Of a stretch of DNA of 64,000 bases, positions 50,440-59,183 are shown piece after piece (the first letter of the stretch is position 1; each line of letters opens with the position of its first letter). Position numbers and translations under genes: made by a program. Location: contig NZ_JACIBV010000001.1 of NCBI RefSeq assembly GCF_014195505.1, positions 6,076,001 through 6,140,000 on the forward strand, read 5' to 3'. The notes beneath the pieces were generated by a model. That model saw only the letters and a list, made by a program, of their open reading frames with translations, had not been told where the DNA came from and ran no database searches. The stretch is from Nonomuraea dietziae. Lineage in GTDB: Bacteria > Actinomycetota > Actinomycetes > Streptosporangiales > Streptosporangiaceae.

Positions 50440-50610
50440 CGGACCCCTCCGGGTGCCAGAATCTCACCTGGAGTAGGTTTCCCCGTGAAATCAGGGCTAA
50501 CCGCAAAATCACGTTGTTGTTATTTAGTGTTGGTAAGCCCGTGGGATTGTGGCACGACGAAACCTAGCTTTAAGCCGCTATGGCCAATTCCAGGTGTCAA
50601 ATGTGCTGTT

Positions 50611-50856
50611 CTACCCCTCGACCCTCACCGTGTACTCCTCGATCACGGTGTTGGCCAGCAGGGTCTCGGCCATCTTTCGGACGTCCGCAAGGGCGGCCTC
50701 GTCAGCGGCGCCCTCGAGCTCGATCTCGAAACGCTTTCCCTGACGCACCTCGGAAACGCCGGAGAAGCCCAGGCGCGGCAGCGCGCGGGCGATCGCCTGA
50801 CCCTGCGGGTCGAGGATTTCCGGCTTGAGCATGACGTCGACGACTACGCGCGCCAC
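50611..50856 (-). CDS. purS: Phosphoribosylformylglycinamidine synthase subunit PurS
   Basis: The 81-residue PurS links PurL and PurQ in the FGAM synthase complex. The sequence VVVDVMLKPEILDPQGQAIARALPRLGF ... VRQGKRFEIEL ... LLANTVIEEYTV is typical and full length. AGGAGGA stands 5 nt before the GTG. It is separated from purQ by the RsbW-like gene and about 170 and 135 bp of spacer, so the set is probably not a single tightly coupled operon. Confidence 0.95.
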   Translation of the reverse strand: MARVVVDVMLKPEILDPQGQAIARALPRLGFSGVSEVRQGKRFEIELEGAADEAALADVRKMAETLLANTVIEEYTVRVEG

Positions 50857-51154
50857 GGCGCTCCTCCTGAAAGGTGGGTACGGCTTGCGGCGTTCAGCCT
50901 AGTGCCCCCTCGGAGCTCACCCACCGTCACCCCCACACCGGTCGCCGTGGGGACACGGTGGAAGATCCCTCGCGAGAGGTTCACCGGCGACGCATCGGGA
51001 ACGGGGAGGACATGGGGCTTGCGCGTAGGGATGTGACCTCTGCCACGATGTCCCCAAACGCGTACGAACCACCACCAGATGGGCCGTACGCCGGAAAGGC
51101 CGGACAAAGCATGGCAACCCCAGCGAACCGGCCCCGACCGCACAGGAGTGGCAC
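50857..51154. promoter_or_regulatory. Divergent promoter region purS / 2-oxoacid dehydrogenase operon
   Basis: 298 bases without a convincing gene. The 8-bp palindrome CTCGCGAG lies near 50971. GGACAT (51008-51013) and ATGTCC (51049-51054) form a wide inverted repeat. AGGAG at 51144-51148 is the ribosome-binding site of the rightward operon. No known regulator site is recognised. Confidence 0.4.
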
Positions 51155-52246
51155 GTGACCGTCGACGCCTCTCGTGGTGCTGACGCACCTCCGGAGCTCG
51201 TCCAGTTGCTCACCCCCGAAGGGGAGAGGGTCGAGCACCCCGACTACGACATCGACCTGACGCCCGAAGAAGTGAGGTCGCTCTACCGCGACCTCGTGCT
51301 CGTCCGCCGTGTCGACCTGGAGGCCGTCGCCCTTCAGCGCCAGGGCGAGCTGGGCATCTGGGCCTCGCTGCTCGGCCAGGAGGCCGCGCAGATCGGCTCG
51401 GGCCGCGCGCTCACCGACGCCGACATGGCCTTCCCCACCTACCGCGAGCACGGCGTCGCCTGGTGCCGCGACGTGGACCCGGTGAACCTGCTCGGGCTGT
51501 TCCGCGGCGTGAACCACGGCGGATGGGACCCGGCCGAGCACAACTTCCACCTCTACACGATCGTCATCGGCAGCCAGACCCTCCACGCGGTCGGCTACGC
51601 CATGGGCATCCAGCGTGACGGCGCCAACGCCGCCACCATCGCCTACTTCGGCGACGGCGCCACCTCCCAGGGCGACGTCAACGAGTCGTTCATCTGGGCC
51701 AGCGTGTTCAACGCCCCGATCGTCTTCTTCTGCCAGAACAACCAGTGGGCGATCTCCGAGCCGCTGGAGAAGCAGACCCGCATCCCGCTCTACCGCCGCG
51801 CCTCGGGCTTCGGCTTCCCCGGCATCCGCGTCGACGGCAACGACGTCTTCGCCTGCCTGGCCGTCACCCGCCAGGCGCTGAGGAACGCGCGAGAGGGGCA
51901 GGGCCCCACGCTGATCGAGGCCTTCACCTACCGCATGGGCGCGCACACCACGACCGACGACCCGACCCGCTACCGCGTGGCCAGCGAGCTCGAGGCGTGG
52001 AAGCTCAAGGACCCGATCGAGCGGCTCAAGGCGTACCTGTTCAAGAACGAGCTGGCCGACCAGGCCTTCCTCGACTCGGTGGAGGCCGAGGCCGAGGATC
52101 TCGGCGCCGACCTGCGCAGGCGCTGCCTGGAGATGCCCGACCCCGGGCCGCTCGACATCTTCGACCACGTCTACACGGGCTCTCACGCGCTCATCGCGGA
52201 GGAGCGCGCCCAGTACGCCGCCTACCTGGAGGGTTTCGAGTCATGA
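51155..52246 (+). CDS. 2-oxoacid dehydrogenase E1 alpha subunit
   Basis: This 363-residue thiamine-diphosphate enzyme subunit has LASLLGQEAAQIGSG-like and FPTYREHGV motifs, the ThDP site GDGATSQGDVNESF ... NNQWAISEP and the phosphorylation-loop-like YRMGAHTTTDDPTRYR. With E1 beta it decarboxylates pyruvate or branched-chain 2-oxo acids. In actinobacteria this three-gene form is annotated either as pyruvate or branched-chain dehydrogenase; YRMGAHTTTDDPTRYR leans to the branched-chain type. AGGAG precedes the GTG. Confidence 0.92.
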   Translation: MTVDASRGADAPPELVQLLTPEGERVEHPDYDIDLTPEEVRSLYRDLVLVRRVDLEAVALQRQGELGIWASLLGQEAAQIGSGRALTDADMAFPTYREHGVAWCRDVDPVNLLGLFRGVNHGGWDPAEHNFHLYTIVIGSQTLHAVGYAMGIQRDGANAATIAYFGDGATSQGDVNESFIWASVFNAPIVFFCQNNQWAISEPLEKQTRIPLYRRASGFGFPGIRVDGNDVFACLAVTRQALRNAREGQGPTLIEAFTYRMGAHTTTDDPTRYRVASELEAWKLKDPIERLKAYLFKNELADQAFLDSVEAEAEDLGADLRRRCLEMPDPGPLDIFDHVYTGSHALIAEERAQYAAYLEGFES

Positions 52247-53223
52247 GCATTCTGACCCTCTCCAAGGCGATCAACGAGGGCCTGCGCAAGGCGATGGAGG
52301 ACGACCCGAAGGTCCTCATCATGGGCGAGGACGTCGGCAAGCTCGGCGGCGTCTTCCGCGTCACCGACGGTCTGCAGAAGGACTTCGGCGAGGACCGCGT
52401 CATCGACACCCCGCTCGCCGAGTCGGGCATCGTCGGCACCGCGATCGGCCTGGCACTGCGGGGCTACCGGCCCATCTGCGAGATCCAGTTCGACGGGTTC
52501 GTCTTCCCCGCCGCCGACCAGATCATCACGCAGCTGGCCAAGATGCCGCTGCGCTCGCTCGGCGCGATCAAGCTGCCCGTCGTGGTCCGCATCCCCTGCG
52601 GAGGCGGCATCGGAGCCGTCGAGCACCACAGCGAGTCGCCCGAGGCGTACTTCACCCACACGGGCGGCCTGCGCGTCGTCGCCTGCAGCAACCCCGCCGA
52701 CGCCTACTCGATGATCCAGCAGGCCGTCCGCAGCGACGACCCGGTGATCTTCTTCGAGCCCAAGCGCCGCTACTGGGAGAAGGCCGAGGTCGACACCGCC
52801 TCCACCGACTGGTGGACGCCCTTCGACGAGGCCTCCGTCGTCCGGCAGGGCACCGACGTCACGCTGCTCGCCTACGGCCCCATGGTCAAGACCTGCCTGG
52901 AGGCGGCCACCGCGGCCCAGGACGAGGGGCGTTCGCTCGAGGTGATCGACCTGCGCTCGCTCAACCCCCTCGACTTCCCCAAGGTCATGGAGTCGGCCCG
53001 CAAGACGGGCAGGGTCGTCGTGGTGCACGAGGCGCCCGTCTACAACGGCTTCGGCGCCGAGCTCGCGGCGCGGATCACCGAGTCGTGCTTCTACCACCTC
53101 GAGTCACCCGTGCTGAGGGTCGGCGGCTTCTCCACCCCCTACCCGCCCTCGAAGCTGGAGGACCACTACCTGCCAGACCTCGACAGGATCCTCGAGGCCG
53201 TCGACCGTACCTTCACCTACTGA
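52243..53223 (+). CDS. 2-oxoacid dehydrogenase E1 beta subunit
   Basis: This 326-residue transketolase-like subunit has VLIMGEDVGKLGGVFRVTDGL, IDTPLAESGIVGTAIGLALRGYRPICEIQF and VIDLRSLNPLDFP, with the ThDP-activating Glu in the first motif group. It pairs with E1 alpha to form the alpha2beta2 decarboxylase. The ATG overlaps the E1 alpha stop by 4 nt, so the two are made in equal amounts. Confidence 0.94.
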   Translation: MSILTLSKAINEGLRKAMEDDPKVLIMGEDVGKLGGVFRVTDGLQKDFGEDRVIDTPLAESGIVGTAIGLALRGYRPICEIQFDGFVFPAADQIITQLAKMPLRSLGAIKLPVVVRIPCGGGIGAVEHHSESPEAYFTHTGGLRVVACSNPADAYSMIQQAVRSDDPVIFFEPKRRYWEKAEVDTASTDWWTPFDEASVVRQGTDVTLLAYGPMVKTCLEAATAAQDEGRSLEVIDLRSLNPLDFPKVMESARKTGRVVVVHEAPVYNGFGAELAARITESCFYHLESPVLRVGGFSTPYPPSKLEDHYLPDLDRILEAVDRTFTY

Positions 53224-53237
53224 GAGGGGGACCTCGA

Positions 53238-54776
53238 ATGCGTCGCGAATTCAAGCTCCCCGACGTCGGAGAGGGCCTGACCGAGGCGGAGATCGTCCGT
53301 TGGCACGTCAAGCCGGGCGACTCCGTCAAGGTCAACCAGATCGTCGTGGAGATCGAGACCGCCAAGTCGATCGTCGAGCTGCCCTCCCCGTGGGCGGGCG
53401 TCGTCGCCGACCTACTGGCGGAGGAGGGTCAGACGGTCGACGTCGGGCTGCCCATCATCGCCGTCGACACCGGCGAAGCCGCCCCCTCGGGTCCGGCGGG
53501 CGCGCCGTCCGCCGCCTCGACCGAGGGCCCGGCGGACCGGCTCGAGGCGCTGGCCGACGACCTGGTGCCGCGCCCGCCCGCCGAGGGCGCCGTCGAGCCC
53601 GGCGCGCACGGCGGTCCCGCGCCCAAGGAGGAGCGCACGCCCGTCCTGGTGGGCTACGGCGTCAAGACAGGGGCCGTCAAGCGCCGCACGCGCAAGACCC
53701 CCGGCCAGGACACCGGCCAGCCCGGCCAGGCACAGCCGGGCCAGGCTCAGCCGGCTCAGGCACAGGCGGCTCAGGCACAGGCGGCTCAGAGCCAGGCGGG
53801 TCAGGTGGCCAACCCCGAGCGCGTCGCGCTCCCCGGCCACGTCGCTCCAGCCGAGGCGGGGCAGATTCCGGCGCCGCGCACGGGTCAGGAAAGAGTCCAG
53901 GTGCTCGCCAAGCCGCCGGTCCGCAAGCTGGCCAAGGACCTCGGTGTCGACCTGGCCACCCTGCGGGGCACGGGACCGCAGGGCTCCATCACCCGCGACG
54001 ACATCCACGCCGCCGCCCAGGAGCCCGCTCAGGTCGCCCCCGCGGCTCAGGCGGCACGTCAGGGGGCGCCGGAGGTGGCCGAGGAGCGCGTGCCCATCAA
54101 GGGCGTGCGCAAGATGACCGCCCAGGCGATGGTGGCAAGCGCCTTCACCGCGCCGCACGTCACCGAGTTCCTGCAGGTGGACGTCACCGAGACGATGGCG
54201 GCCGTCCAGCGGCTCAAGGGGCTGCCCGACTTCGCCGAGGTCAGGATGTCGCCGCTGCTGCTGGTCGCCAAGGCCGTCCTGGTCGCCGCCCGCCGCTACC
54301 CGATGATCAACTCCGCGTGGGACGAGGCGGCGCAGGAGATCGTGGTCAAGCACTACGTCAACCTGGGCATCGCCGCCGCCACCCCCCGCGGCCTGGTCGT
54401 TCCCAACATCAAGTCGGCCCACGCCCTCGACCTGCCGTCGCTCGCGGCGGCGCTGGGCGAGCTGACCGAGACGGCGCGGGCGGGCCGTACCCAACCGGCC
54501 GACATGGCGGGCGGCACGATCACGATCACCAACGTGGGCGTGTTCGGCGTCGACACCGGCACCCCGATCCTCAACCCGGGAGAGGCGGCGATCCTGGCCT
54601 TCGGCATGGTCAGGGACGCGCCATGGGTGGTGGACGGGCAGCTGGCCGTCAGGAAGGTGACCACGCTCGCGCTGTCGTTCGATCACCGGATCATCGACGG
54701 CGAGCTCGGCTCGCTCTTCCTGCGCGACGTCGGCGCGATGCTGGAGGACCCGCTGCGCATGCTCGCCTGGAGCTGA
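53238..54776 (+). CDS. 2-oxoacid dehydrogenase E2 (dihydrolipoamide acyltransferase)
   Basis: This 512-residue core enzyme has one lipoyl domain (residues 1-77, lipoyl-Lys K43 in EIETAKSIVE), a long linker with Gln/Ala/Gly repeats (GQAQPGQAQPAQAQAAQAQ, about 157-185), a peripheral-subunit-binding domain (VRKLAKDLGVDLATLRGTGPQGSITRDDI) and a catalytic domain ending in DHRIIDG with H483 and D487. It passes the acyl group to CoA. AGGGGG precedes the ATG, 14 nt after E1 beta. No E3 gene adjoins, so a shared dihydrolipoamide dehydrogenase must be used. Confidence 0.94.
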   Translation: MRREFKLPDVGEGLTEAEIVRWHVKPGDSVKVNQIVVEIETAKSIVELPSPWAGVVADLLAEEGQTVDVGLPIIAVDTGEAAPSGPAGAPSAASTEGPADRLEALADDLVPRPPAEGAVEPGAHGGPAPKEERTPVLVGYGVKTGAVKRRTRKTPGQDTGQPGQAQPGQAQPAQAQAAQAQAAQSQAGQVANPERVALPGHVAPAEAGQIPAPRTGQERVQVLAKPPVRKLAKDLGVDLATLRGTGPQGSITRDDIHAAAQEPAQVAPAAQAARQGAPEVAEERVPIKGVRKMTAQAMVASAFTAPHVTEFLQVDVTETMAAVQRLKGLPDFAEVRMSPLLLVAKAVLVAARRYPMINSAWDEAAQEIVVKHYVNLGIAAATPRGLVVPNIKSAHALDLPSLAAALGELTETARAGRTQPADMAGGTITITNVGVFGVDTGTPILNPGEAAILAFGMVRDAPWVVDGQLAVRKVTTLALSFDHRIIDGELGSLFLRDVGAMLEDPLRMLAWS

Positions 54777-54781
54777 AGGAC

Positions 54782-54812
54782 GCGGGCGGGCGGCTCCGGC
54801 CTGCCCGCCCGC
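54782..54812 (+). terminator. Terminator of the 2-oxoacid dehydrogenase operon
   Basis: GCGGGCGGGC (54782-54791) and GCCCGCCCGC (54803-54812) form a perfect 10-bp stem just after the E2 stop. Confidence 0.8.
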
Positions 54813-54824
54813 GCCTCAGGACAC

Positions 54825-54830
54825 TAGGCT
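54825..54830 (+). promoter_or_regulatory. Leaderless -10 element (TAGGCT) of the Dabb gene
   Basis: TAGGCT ends 6 nt before the ATG at 54837; no Shine-Dalgarno sequence is present. Confidence 0.5.
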
Positions 54831-54836
54831 GGTCGC

Positions 54837-55133
54837 ATGATCCGCCACATCGTGCTGCTGACCTGGACCGACGACGCGACCGACGAGCAGAAGGCCGCAG
54901 TCGCCAAGCACCTGGGCGAGCTGCCCGCCGTCATCCCGCAGCTGCGCCGCTACGACCTCGGCAGCGACCTCGGCCTGGCCGCCGCCGGCAACTCCGACTT
55001 CGCCATCGTCGCCGAGTTCGACTCGGTCGCCGACTACGAGGTCTACCGCGACCACCCGCAGCACCACGCCGTGATCAACGAGCACATCGTCCCGATCAAG
55101 GCGGGCCGCGCCGCGATCCAGTACGAGTTCTAG
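54837..55133 (+). CDS. Dabb-family (stress-responsive A/B barrel) protein
   Basis: A 98-residue ferredoxin-like barrel protein: MIRHIVLLTWTDDATDEQKAA, an inner helix, FAIVAEFDSVADYEVYRDHPQHHAVI and a last strand. Dabb proteins are dimers; some are enzymes of polyketide cyclisation, most are of unknown role. It is a single-gene unit and its end overlaps the convergent gene by 4 bp. Confidence 0.88.
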   Translation: MIRHIVLLTWTDDATDEQKAAVAKHLGELPAVIPQLRRYDLGSDLGLAAAGNSDFAIVAEFDSVADYEVYRDHPQHHAVINEHIVPIKAGRAAIQYEF

Positions 55134-56137
55134 AGCCGCGCCGTACAGCGGACGCACTTGGCAGGCGGCACCGGCCGCACATCGCTCCAGCCCACCTTCC
55201 TGACGATCCCGGCGCGCCAGGCGGCGCCCTCGGGAGTCAGCCCTTGCCTCCCGAGGAACTGGCCGGTCCTACGGTCGATCACGAGCTGTCCTCCCTTGAA
55301 TCGAAGGGCCAGCCCGTCGAGCCCGAACGTCCCTGGAACGCCGTCGACCACCTCGATCCCCGGCGCACGCGCCAGGAGAAGGTAGGCGGCCGCCCTGGTG
55401 CCAGGCGTCGCCGGTGAGTCGACGAGCCGCGAGGCGGCCTCCGCCAGCCACTCCTCACGCTCGCTGCCCACCTGAGCGTCGTGGCTTTCCAGCAACCGCG
55501 CCCTGAGCGCCGCCGGCTCCTCGGGGAGGCTCCGCAGCTCCGTCAGCGTCGGCTTCAGCCCATCGGCGAGCTCCAGCACCGAATCCAGGTCCGCGGAGGA
55601 GTATGCGGGCATGTTCTTGTCGCATCCCCGCGCGGGGCACAGCCTGGGGGAGCCGTCCCGTCGCCACGCTCTCAGGCCCTCGGCCGTGTACGGCTTCGAC
55701 GATATCGGCTCGCGCCAGCCGTAGACCTCGCGGTCGGGCCCGAGGGCGAGAACCTCCATGGCCCGTTCCTCGACCCTGTAGGGGGAGCCGTTCTTCGTCC
55801 GCATGACGTCCTCGATGTCTCGTCGCCAGTAGCGGCCCTTCGCCTCCGGTGTCGCCGCCAGCCTGGCCGCCGCAGCTTCGAGTTTCTGCATGGGTGTGAC
55901 CGCGACCGGCTCCACCGCAGGTCGAGGGAGAAGGGCCACCACCGCGCCGACCATGATCACGACGGCCGCCGCCGCGAGAGCCATCCCGGTCCACGCCCTC
56001 CGGCCTCTCCTGCTGCGGACAGCCGTCGTGGCGGTCGCGCTCCCCCCGAGCACGCGCTCCCTGGCCGCCAGAAAGCTCTCGGGAGAGGAGGGCGGCACGT
56101 CCGGCATCACCGAGTCGATGACATGGAACTCGTTCAT
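55130..56137 (-). CDS. Membrane-anchored protein coupled to an ECF sigma factor (CU044_5270-like)
   Basis: The 335-residue protein has a short cytoplasmic N-terminus, one membrane helix (residues about 49-70) and a large outside domain with four or more Cys (LCPARGCDKN, CVRCTARL). This layout matches the actinobacterial CU044_5270 family found beside sigma-70 genes. Its ATG overlaps the sigma stop by 4 nt. It may act as anti-sigma factor or as an envelope sensor for the sigma factor; no zinc-binding anti-sigma motif is seen. Confidence 0.75.
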   Translation of the reverse strand: MNEFHVIDSVMPDVPPSSPESFLAARERVLGGSATATTAVRSRRGRRAWTGMALAAAAVVIMVGAVVALLPRPAVEPVAVTPMQKLEAAAARLAATPEAKGRYWRRDIEDVMRTKNGSPYRVEERAMEVLALGPDREVYGWREPISSKPYTAEGLRAWRRDGSPRLCPARGCDKNMPAYSSADLDSVLELADGLKPTLTELRSLPEEPAALRARLLESHDAQVGSEREEWLAEAASRLVDSPATPGTRAAAYLLLARAPGIEVVDGVPGTFGLDGLALRFKGGQLVIDRRTGQFLGRQGLTPEGAAWRAGIVRKVGWSDVRPVPPAKCVRCTARL

Positions 56138-56655
56138 CCCAACACCTCACGCAGCTTGGTCCTGGCCCTGCTCAACCGGGAGGCGACCGTCCCCATGGCG
56201 ATCCCGAGCGCCTCGGCGACCTCGTCGTAGCCCAGCCCGCCGTAGGCGACGAGCAGCACCACGTCGCGTTCACCCTGTGACAGCCGTGCCAGCGCCCCCG
56301 CCAGCCGGTCGACCGTCACGTCAGCGGAGAGCCTGTCCACGATCCGCTGGTCGGGCGCCTCCTCGTCGGGTGGTGGGCCCGTCCTGGCCAGCGCCCGGTA
56401 CCTGCGTACCTCGGCGCGTCTGTGCCTGCCGATGAGGTTGGTGGCGATGCCGTACAGCCATGGTCTGACCCCGCCCACGACCGCGTCGAAGCGGTCGCGC
56501 TGCCTGAAGGCGATGAGGAACGTCTCCGCAGCGAGATCCTCGGCCACCCCGAGGTCGAGCCTGCGCGCGATGTAGCGCCGGATCTCCTCGTAGTGGGCTT
56601 CGAAGACGGCCTCGAAGACGTCAGGAGCAGTGATCACACCCTTGATTGCCCGCAA
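56134..56655 (-). CDS. ECF-type RNA polymerase sigma factor
   Basis: This 173-residue protein has sigma region 2 (YEEIRRYIARRLDLGVAEDLAAETFLIAFRQRDRF ... RPWLYGIATNLIGRHRR) and region 4 (LSQGERDVVLLVAYGGLGYDEVAEALGIAMGTVASRLSRARTKLRE). It directs polymerase to a stress regulon. The start is TTG at 56655, with GGAAGA upstream, or GTG at 56637. It is translationally coupled to the membrane protein that follows. Confidence 0.9.
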   Translation of the reverse strand: MRAIKGVITAPDVFEAVFEAHYEEIRRYIARRLDLGVAEDLAAETFLIAFRQRDRFDAVVGGVRPWLYGIATNLIGRHRRAEVRRYRALARTGPPPDEEAPDQRIVDRLSADVTVDRLAGALARLSQGERDVVLLVAYGGLGYDEVAEALGIAMGTVASRLSRARTKLREVLG

Positions 56656-56678
56656 GGGCGCGATTCTTCCAAGAAATC

Positions 56679-56903
56679 TCAGACTTCAGGCGGATTGTTC
56701 TCCCTGTGCATCAGCCGGCCTTCGGAGGTGCTCCCGCGCCGGGGCGCCAGCACGATGCTCAGCACCACGCCGACCCCGCCGACGATCATGAAGATCACGC
56801 CGATCCTGTCCATGTGGACCGCGTTGCCGAAAACGTCAGGCTCGATCGCGAAACGGAGGATGGCGCCGAGCGTGAGAAAGAAGATGCTGACGCCTACGCC
56901 CAT
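56679..56903 (-). CDS. DUF6458-like small membrane protein
   Basis: A 74-residue protein with two membrane helices (GVGVSIFFLTLGAILRFAI and IGVIFMIVGGVGVVLSIVLAP) and a short basic tail, the pattern of the DUF6458 family of actinobacteria. GGAGG stands 5 nt before the ATG at 56903, which fixes that start over a longer open frame. Function unknown. It lies 23 bp before the sigma factor on the same strand. Confidence 0.8.
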   Translation of the reverse strand: MGVGVSIFFLTLGAILRFAIEPDVFGNAVHMDRIGVIFMIVGGVGVVLSIVLAPRRGSTSEGRLMHRENNPPEV

Positions 56904-56973
56904 GACGACCTCCGGGGGAAAAGACCGCGTACGCACACCGTCATACCCGCTCACCGGTGATCACACCATGAGT

Positions 56974-57870
56974 TCAGGCGTGACAGGTCAGCGGCCGCCC
57001 GCCGTTGAGCGTGATCATGTCGAGCACGGCCGCAGTCAGGTCCACCTCGCCGCCCGAGGCGTCGGCGTAGGCCCTGTGCAGGTTGCCGACGATGCGCTCG
57101 GGGTCGACCAGCCCGCCGTACTCGCCGAGATCGAGCTGCCTGGCCAGCTCCAGCGGGGAGAGGCCGGCCGCCATGCCCGCCTCCGCGCTCTCCTGGACGA
57201 AACGCAGGTAGCCGCGCACGGCGGCGATCGCCGATGGCCCGCAGACGTCGCCGTGGCCGGGGACGATCGTCTCAGCCCCGAGCGCCTCGAGCTGGTCGAG
57301 CGCGGACAGCGCGCCCTCCACCGAGCCCATCAGCACGAACGGCGTGCCGCCGTTGAACACCAGGTCGCCGGCGAACAGCACCCCGCGCGAGGGAATCCAC
57401 ACGAACGAGTCGTTGGTGGTGTGCGCGGCGAACCCCACGTGCCTGACCTCGCAGCGCAGGTCGTCGGAGTAGAGCGTCACCCCTTCGGTGTAGGTGAGGA
57501 AGGGCGGGGTGGGATCGAGCGTGCCCCACTCGACGTCGGACGACCACGCGCCCAGATAGGACGGCACGCCGTCGGCGATGATCTGCTCGCGGGTCCGCTC
57601 GTGCGCCACGATCGTCGCCTCGGGGAACAGGTGGTTGCCGAAGGTGTGGTCGCCGTGGTGGTGGGTGTTGACCAGCGTGGTGATCGGCCGGTCGGAGACC
57701 TTGGCGATCGCCTCGCGGTAGGCGCACGTGCGGCCCTCGGTCGAGCAGGCGTCGATGGAGATGACGCCCCTGCGCCCGGCCAGGAAGCCGGTGTTGTTGA
57801 TCCACCAGCCGCCGTCGGGCTGGACGTAGGCGTAGACGCCTGCGGAGATCTCTTCCACGCGTGGGGTCAT
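56974..57870 (-). CDS. Metallo-beta-lactamase-fold hydrolase
   Basis: This 298-residue protein has the zinc motif THHHGDH (H70, H72, D74, H75), GFAAHTTNDSFVW with a further His, LFAGDLVF with the bridging Asp and VPGHGDVCG. It is probably a hydrolase of the glyoxalase II/quorum-quenching or alkyl-sulfatase-like type; the C-terminal helices (GLSPLELARQL) recall MBL proteins of secondary metabolism. The substrate is unknown. The ATG follows TAGGTT by 6 nt. Confidence 0.87.
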   Translation of the reverse strand: MTPRVEEISAGVYAYVQPDGGWWINNTGFLAGRRGVISIDACSTEGRTCAYREAIAKVSDRPITTLVNTHHHGDHTFGNHLFPEATIVAHERTREQIIADGVPSYLGAWSSDVEWGTLDPTPPFLTYTEGVTLYSDDLRCEVRHVGFAAHTTNDSFVWIPSRGVLFAGDLVFNGGTPFVLMGSVEGALSALDQLEALGAETIVPGHGDVCGPSAIAAVRGYLRFVQESAEAGMAAGLSPLELARQLDLGEYGGLVDPERIVGNLHRAYADASGGEVDLTAAVLDMITLNGGRPLTCHA

Positions 57871-57876
57871 GACGCG

Positions 57877-57882
57877 AACCTA
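57877..57882 (-). promoter_or_regulatory. Leaderless -10 element (TAGGTT) of the MBL hydrolase gene
   Basis: TAGGTT on the minus strand ends 6 nt before the ATG at 57870, the same hexamer as before the EamA gene. Confidence 0.5.
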
Positions 57883-57972
57883 ACCCGCCCGGCCGGGACC
57901 TGACGAAAGTAAGGGTCGGGACCAGGCTGACGGCAGAGGTGGGCGGATGGCCCCGAAAGCCACAGTGAAGGC

Positions 57973-59124
57973 ATGCGAAAGACATCGACCGCCCTGCTCG
58001 CCATCGCCGCCCTCCTGACCGCCCCGGCCGTGGCCCATGCCGACCCCGCCCCCAAGGCGACCTTCGAGCTCCCCGCGCCCACGGGGCCGCACAGCCTGGG
58101 GGTGCGCGAGGTGCACCTGACCGACCAGGAGCGCGACAGGGAGCTGATGATCAGCGTGTGGTACCCGGCGATGCAGGGGAGCGAGCCGCGCGCGCCGTAC
58201 ATGCGCCCGAAGACGGCGGACTACTTCGACGGCGCCGCCGCCGCCATGGGGCTGAAGCCAGGGCAGGTCGACTGGGCGGCCGTCAGCACCCACGCCCGCA
58301 CGGGGGCGCGGCCGAAGGGGCGGTGGCCGGTGGTGCTCTACTCCCCGGGCTGGGGATCGCTGCGCACGCTGGGCACCTCGACGGTGGAGGACCTGGCCAG
58401 CAAGGGGTACGTGGTGGTGACGGTGGACCACACCCACGAGGCGCCCATGGTGGAGTTCCCCGGCGGCAGGCTGGAGACGGCCAAGCCCGCCCAGGGCGAC
58501 GACTACCTGAAGGCCGGGATGGAGACCAGACGACAGGACATGCGGTTCGTGCTGGACCGGCTGTCCTCGCTGGACGGGCTCGGCCGGGCCATGGACCTGT
58601 CGCGGGTGGGCATGTTCGGCCACTCCTTCGGCGGGGACACCGCTGCCGAGGTGATGGCCACCGACCGGCGGGTCGACGCGGGAGCCGACCTGGACGGCTG
58701 GCTGGCCTACGACGTCGACGGCCGCCGGCCCACGCGGGCCGCCACCGAGGGCACCGCCAGGCCGTTCCTGCTGATGGGCTCGTCCGGCAGCACCCGCGAC
58801 GGGCGGCCGAGGAGCCACCTGACCTCACCCGCGTGGAAGTCGTTCTGGGAGCACAGCTCCGGCTTCAAGCGCGACCTGCTGATGCCCGAGGCGATGCACT
58901 ACAGCTTCACCGACCTCCAGGCCTTCCTGCCGCAGCTCGACGAGCAGCTCGAGGTCGAGCCCGAGGTCAGGGCGAAGCGCATCGGGACCGTCGATCCTGG
59001 GCGCAGCGTCGCCTCCCAGCGCGCGTACCTGTCCGCCTTCTTCGACCAGACGCTCAAGCACCGGCCCCAGCGGCTGCTGCGCGGGGAGTCGGCGGAGCAC
59101 CCGGACGTGACGTTCGTTCGCTGA
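57973..59124 (+). CDS. Secreted alpha/beta hydrolase (PAF-acetylhydrolase/lipase-like)
   Basis: This 383-residue protein has a signal peptide (residues 1-23, AVAHADP) and an alpha/beta hydrolase core: VVLYSPGWGSLRTLGTSTVEDLASKGYVVVTVDH, nucleophile elbow GMFGHSFGG with S218, and a His near EAMHYSF. It resembles the chlorophyllase/PAF-acetylhydrolase group that cleaves short acyl esters outside the cell. A GAAGG element precedes the ATG. It is divergent from the MBL gene. Confidence 0.88.
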   Translation: MRKTSTALLAIAALLTAPAVAHADPAPKATFELPAPTGPHSLGVREVHLTDQERDRELMISVWYPAMQGSEPRAPYMRPKTADYFDGAAAAMGLKPGQVDWAAVSTHARTGARPKGRWPVVLYSPGWGSLRTLGTSTVEDLASKGYVVVTVDHTHEAPMVEFPGGRLETAKPAQGDDYLKAGMETRRQDMRFVLDRLSSLDGLGRAMDLSRVGMFGHSFGGDTAAEVMATDRRVDAGADLDGWLAYDVDGRRPTRAATEGTARPFLLMGSSGSTRDGRPRSHLTSPAWKSFWEHSSGFKRDLLMPEAMHYSFTDLQAFLPQLDEQLEVEPEVRAKRIGTVDPGRSVASQRAYLSAFFDQTLKHRPQRLLRGESAEHPDVTFVR

Positions 59125-59137
59125 AAGGCCGGGAAAA

Positions 59138-59173
59138 CGCTCGCAGGGCCACCGGACGGTGACCCTGCGAGCG
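59138..59173. terminator. Bidirectional terminator hairpin
   Basis: CGCTCGCAGGGCCACC (59138-59153) pairs with GGTGACCCTGCGAGCG (59158-59173) with one mismatch and a 4-nt loop, between the hydrolase and the convergent acyl-CoA dehydrogenase. Confidence 0.82.
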
Positions 59174-59183
59174 GGAGAGAGCC

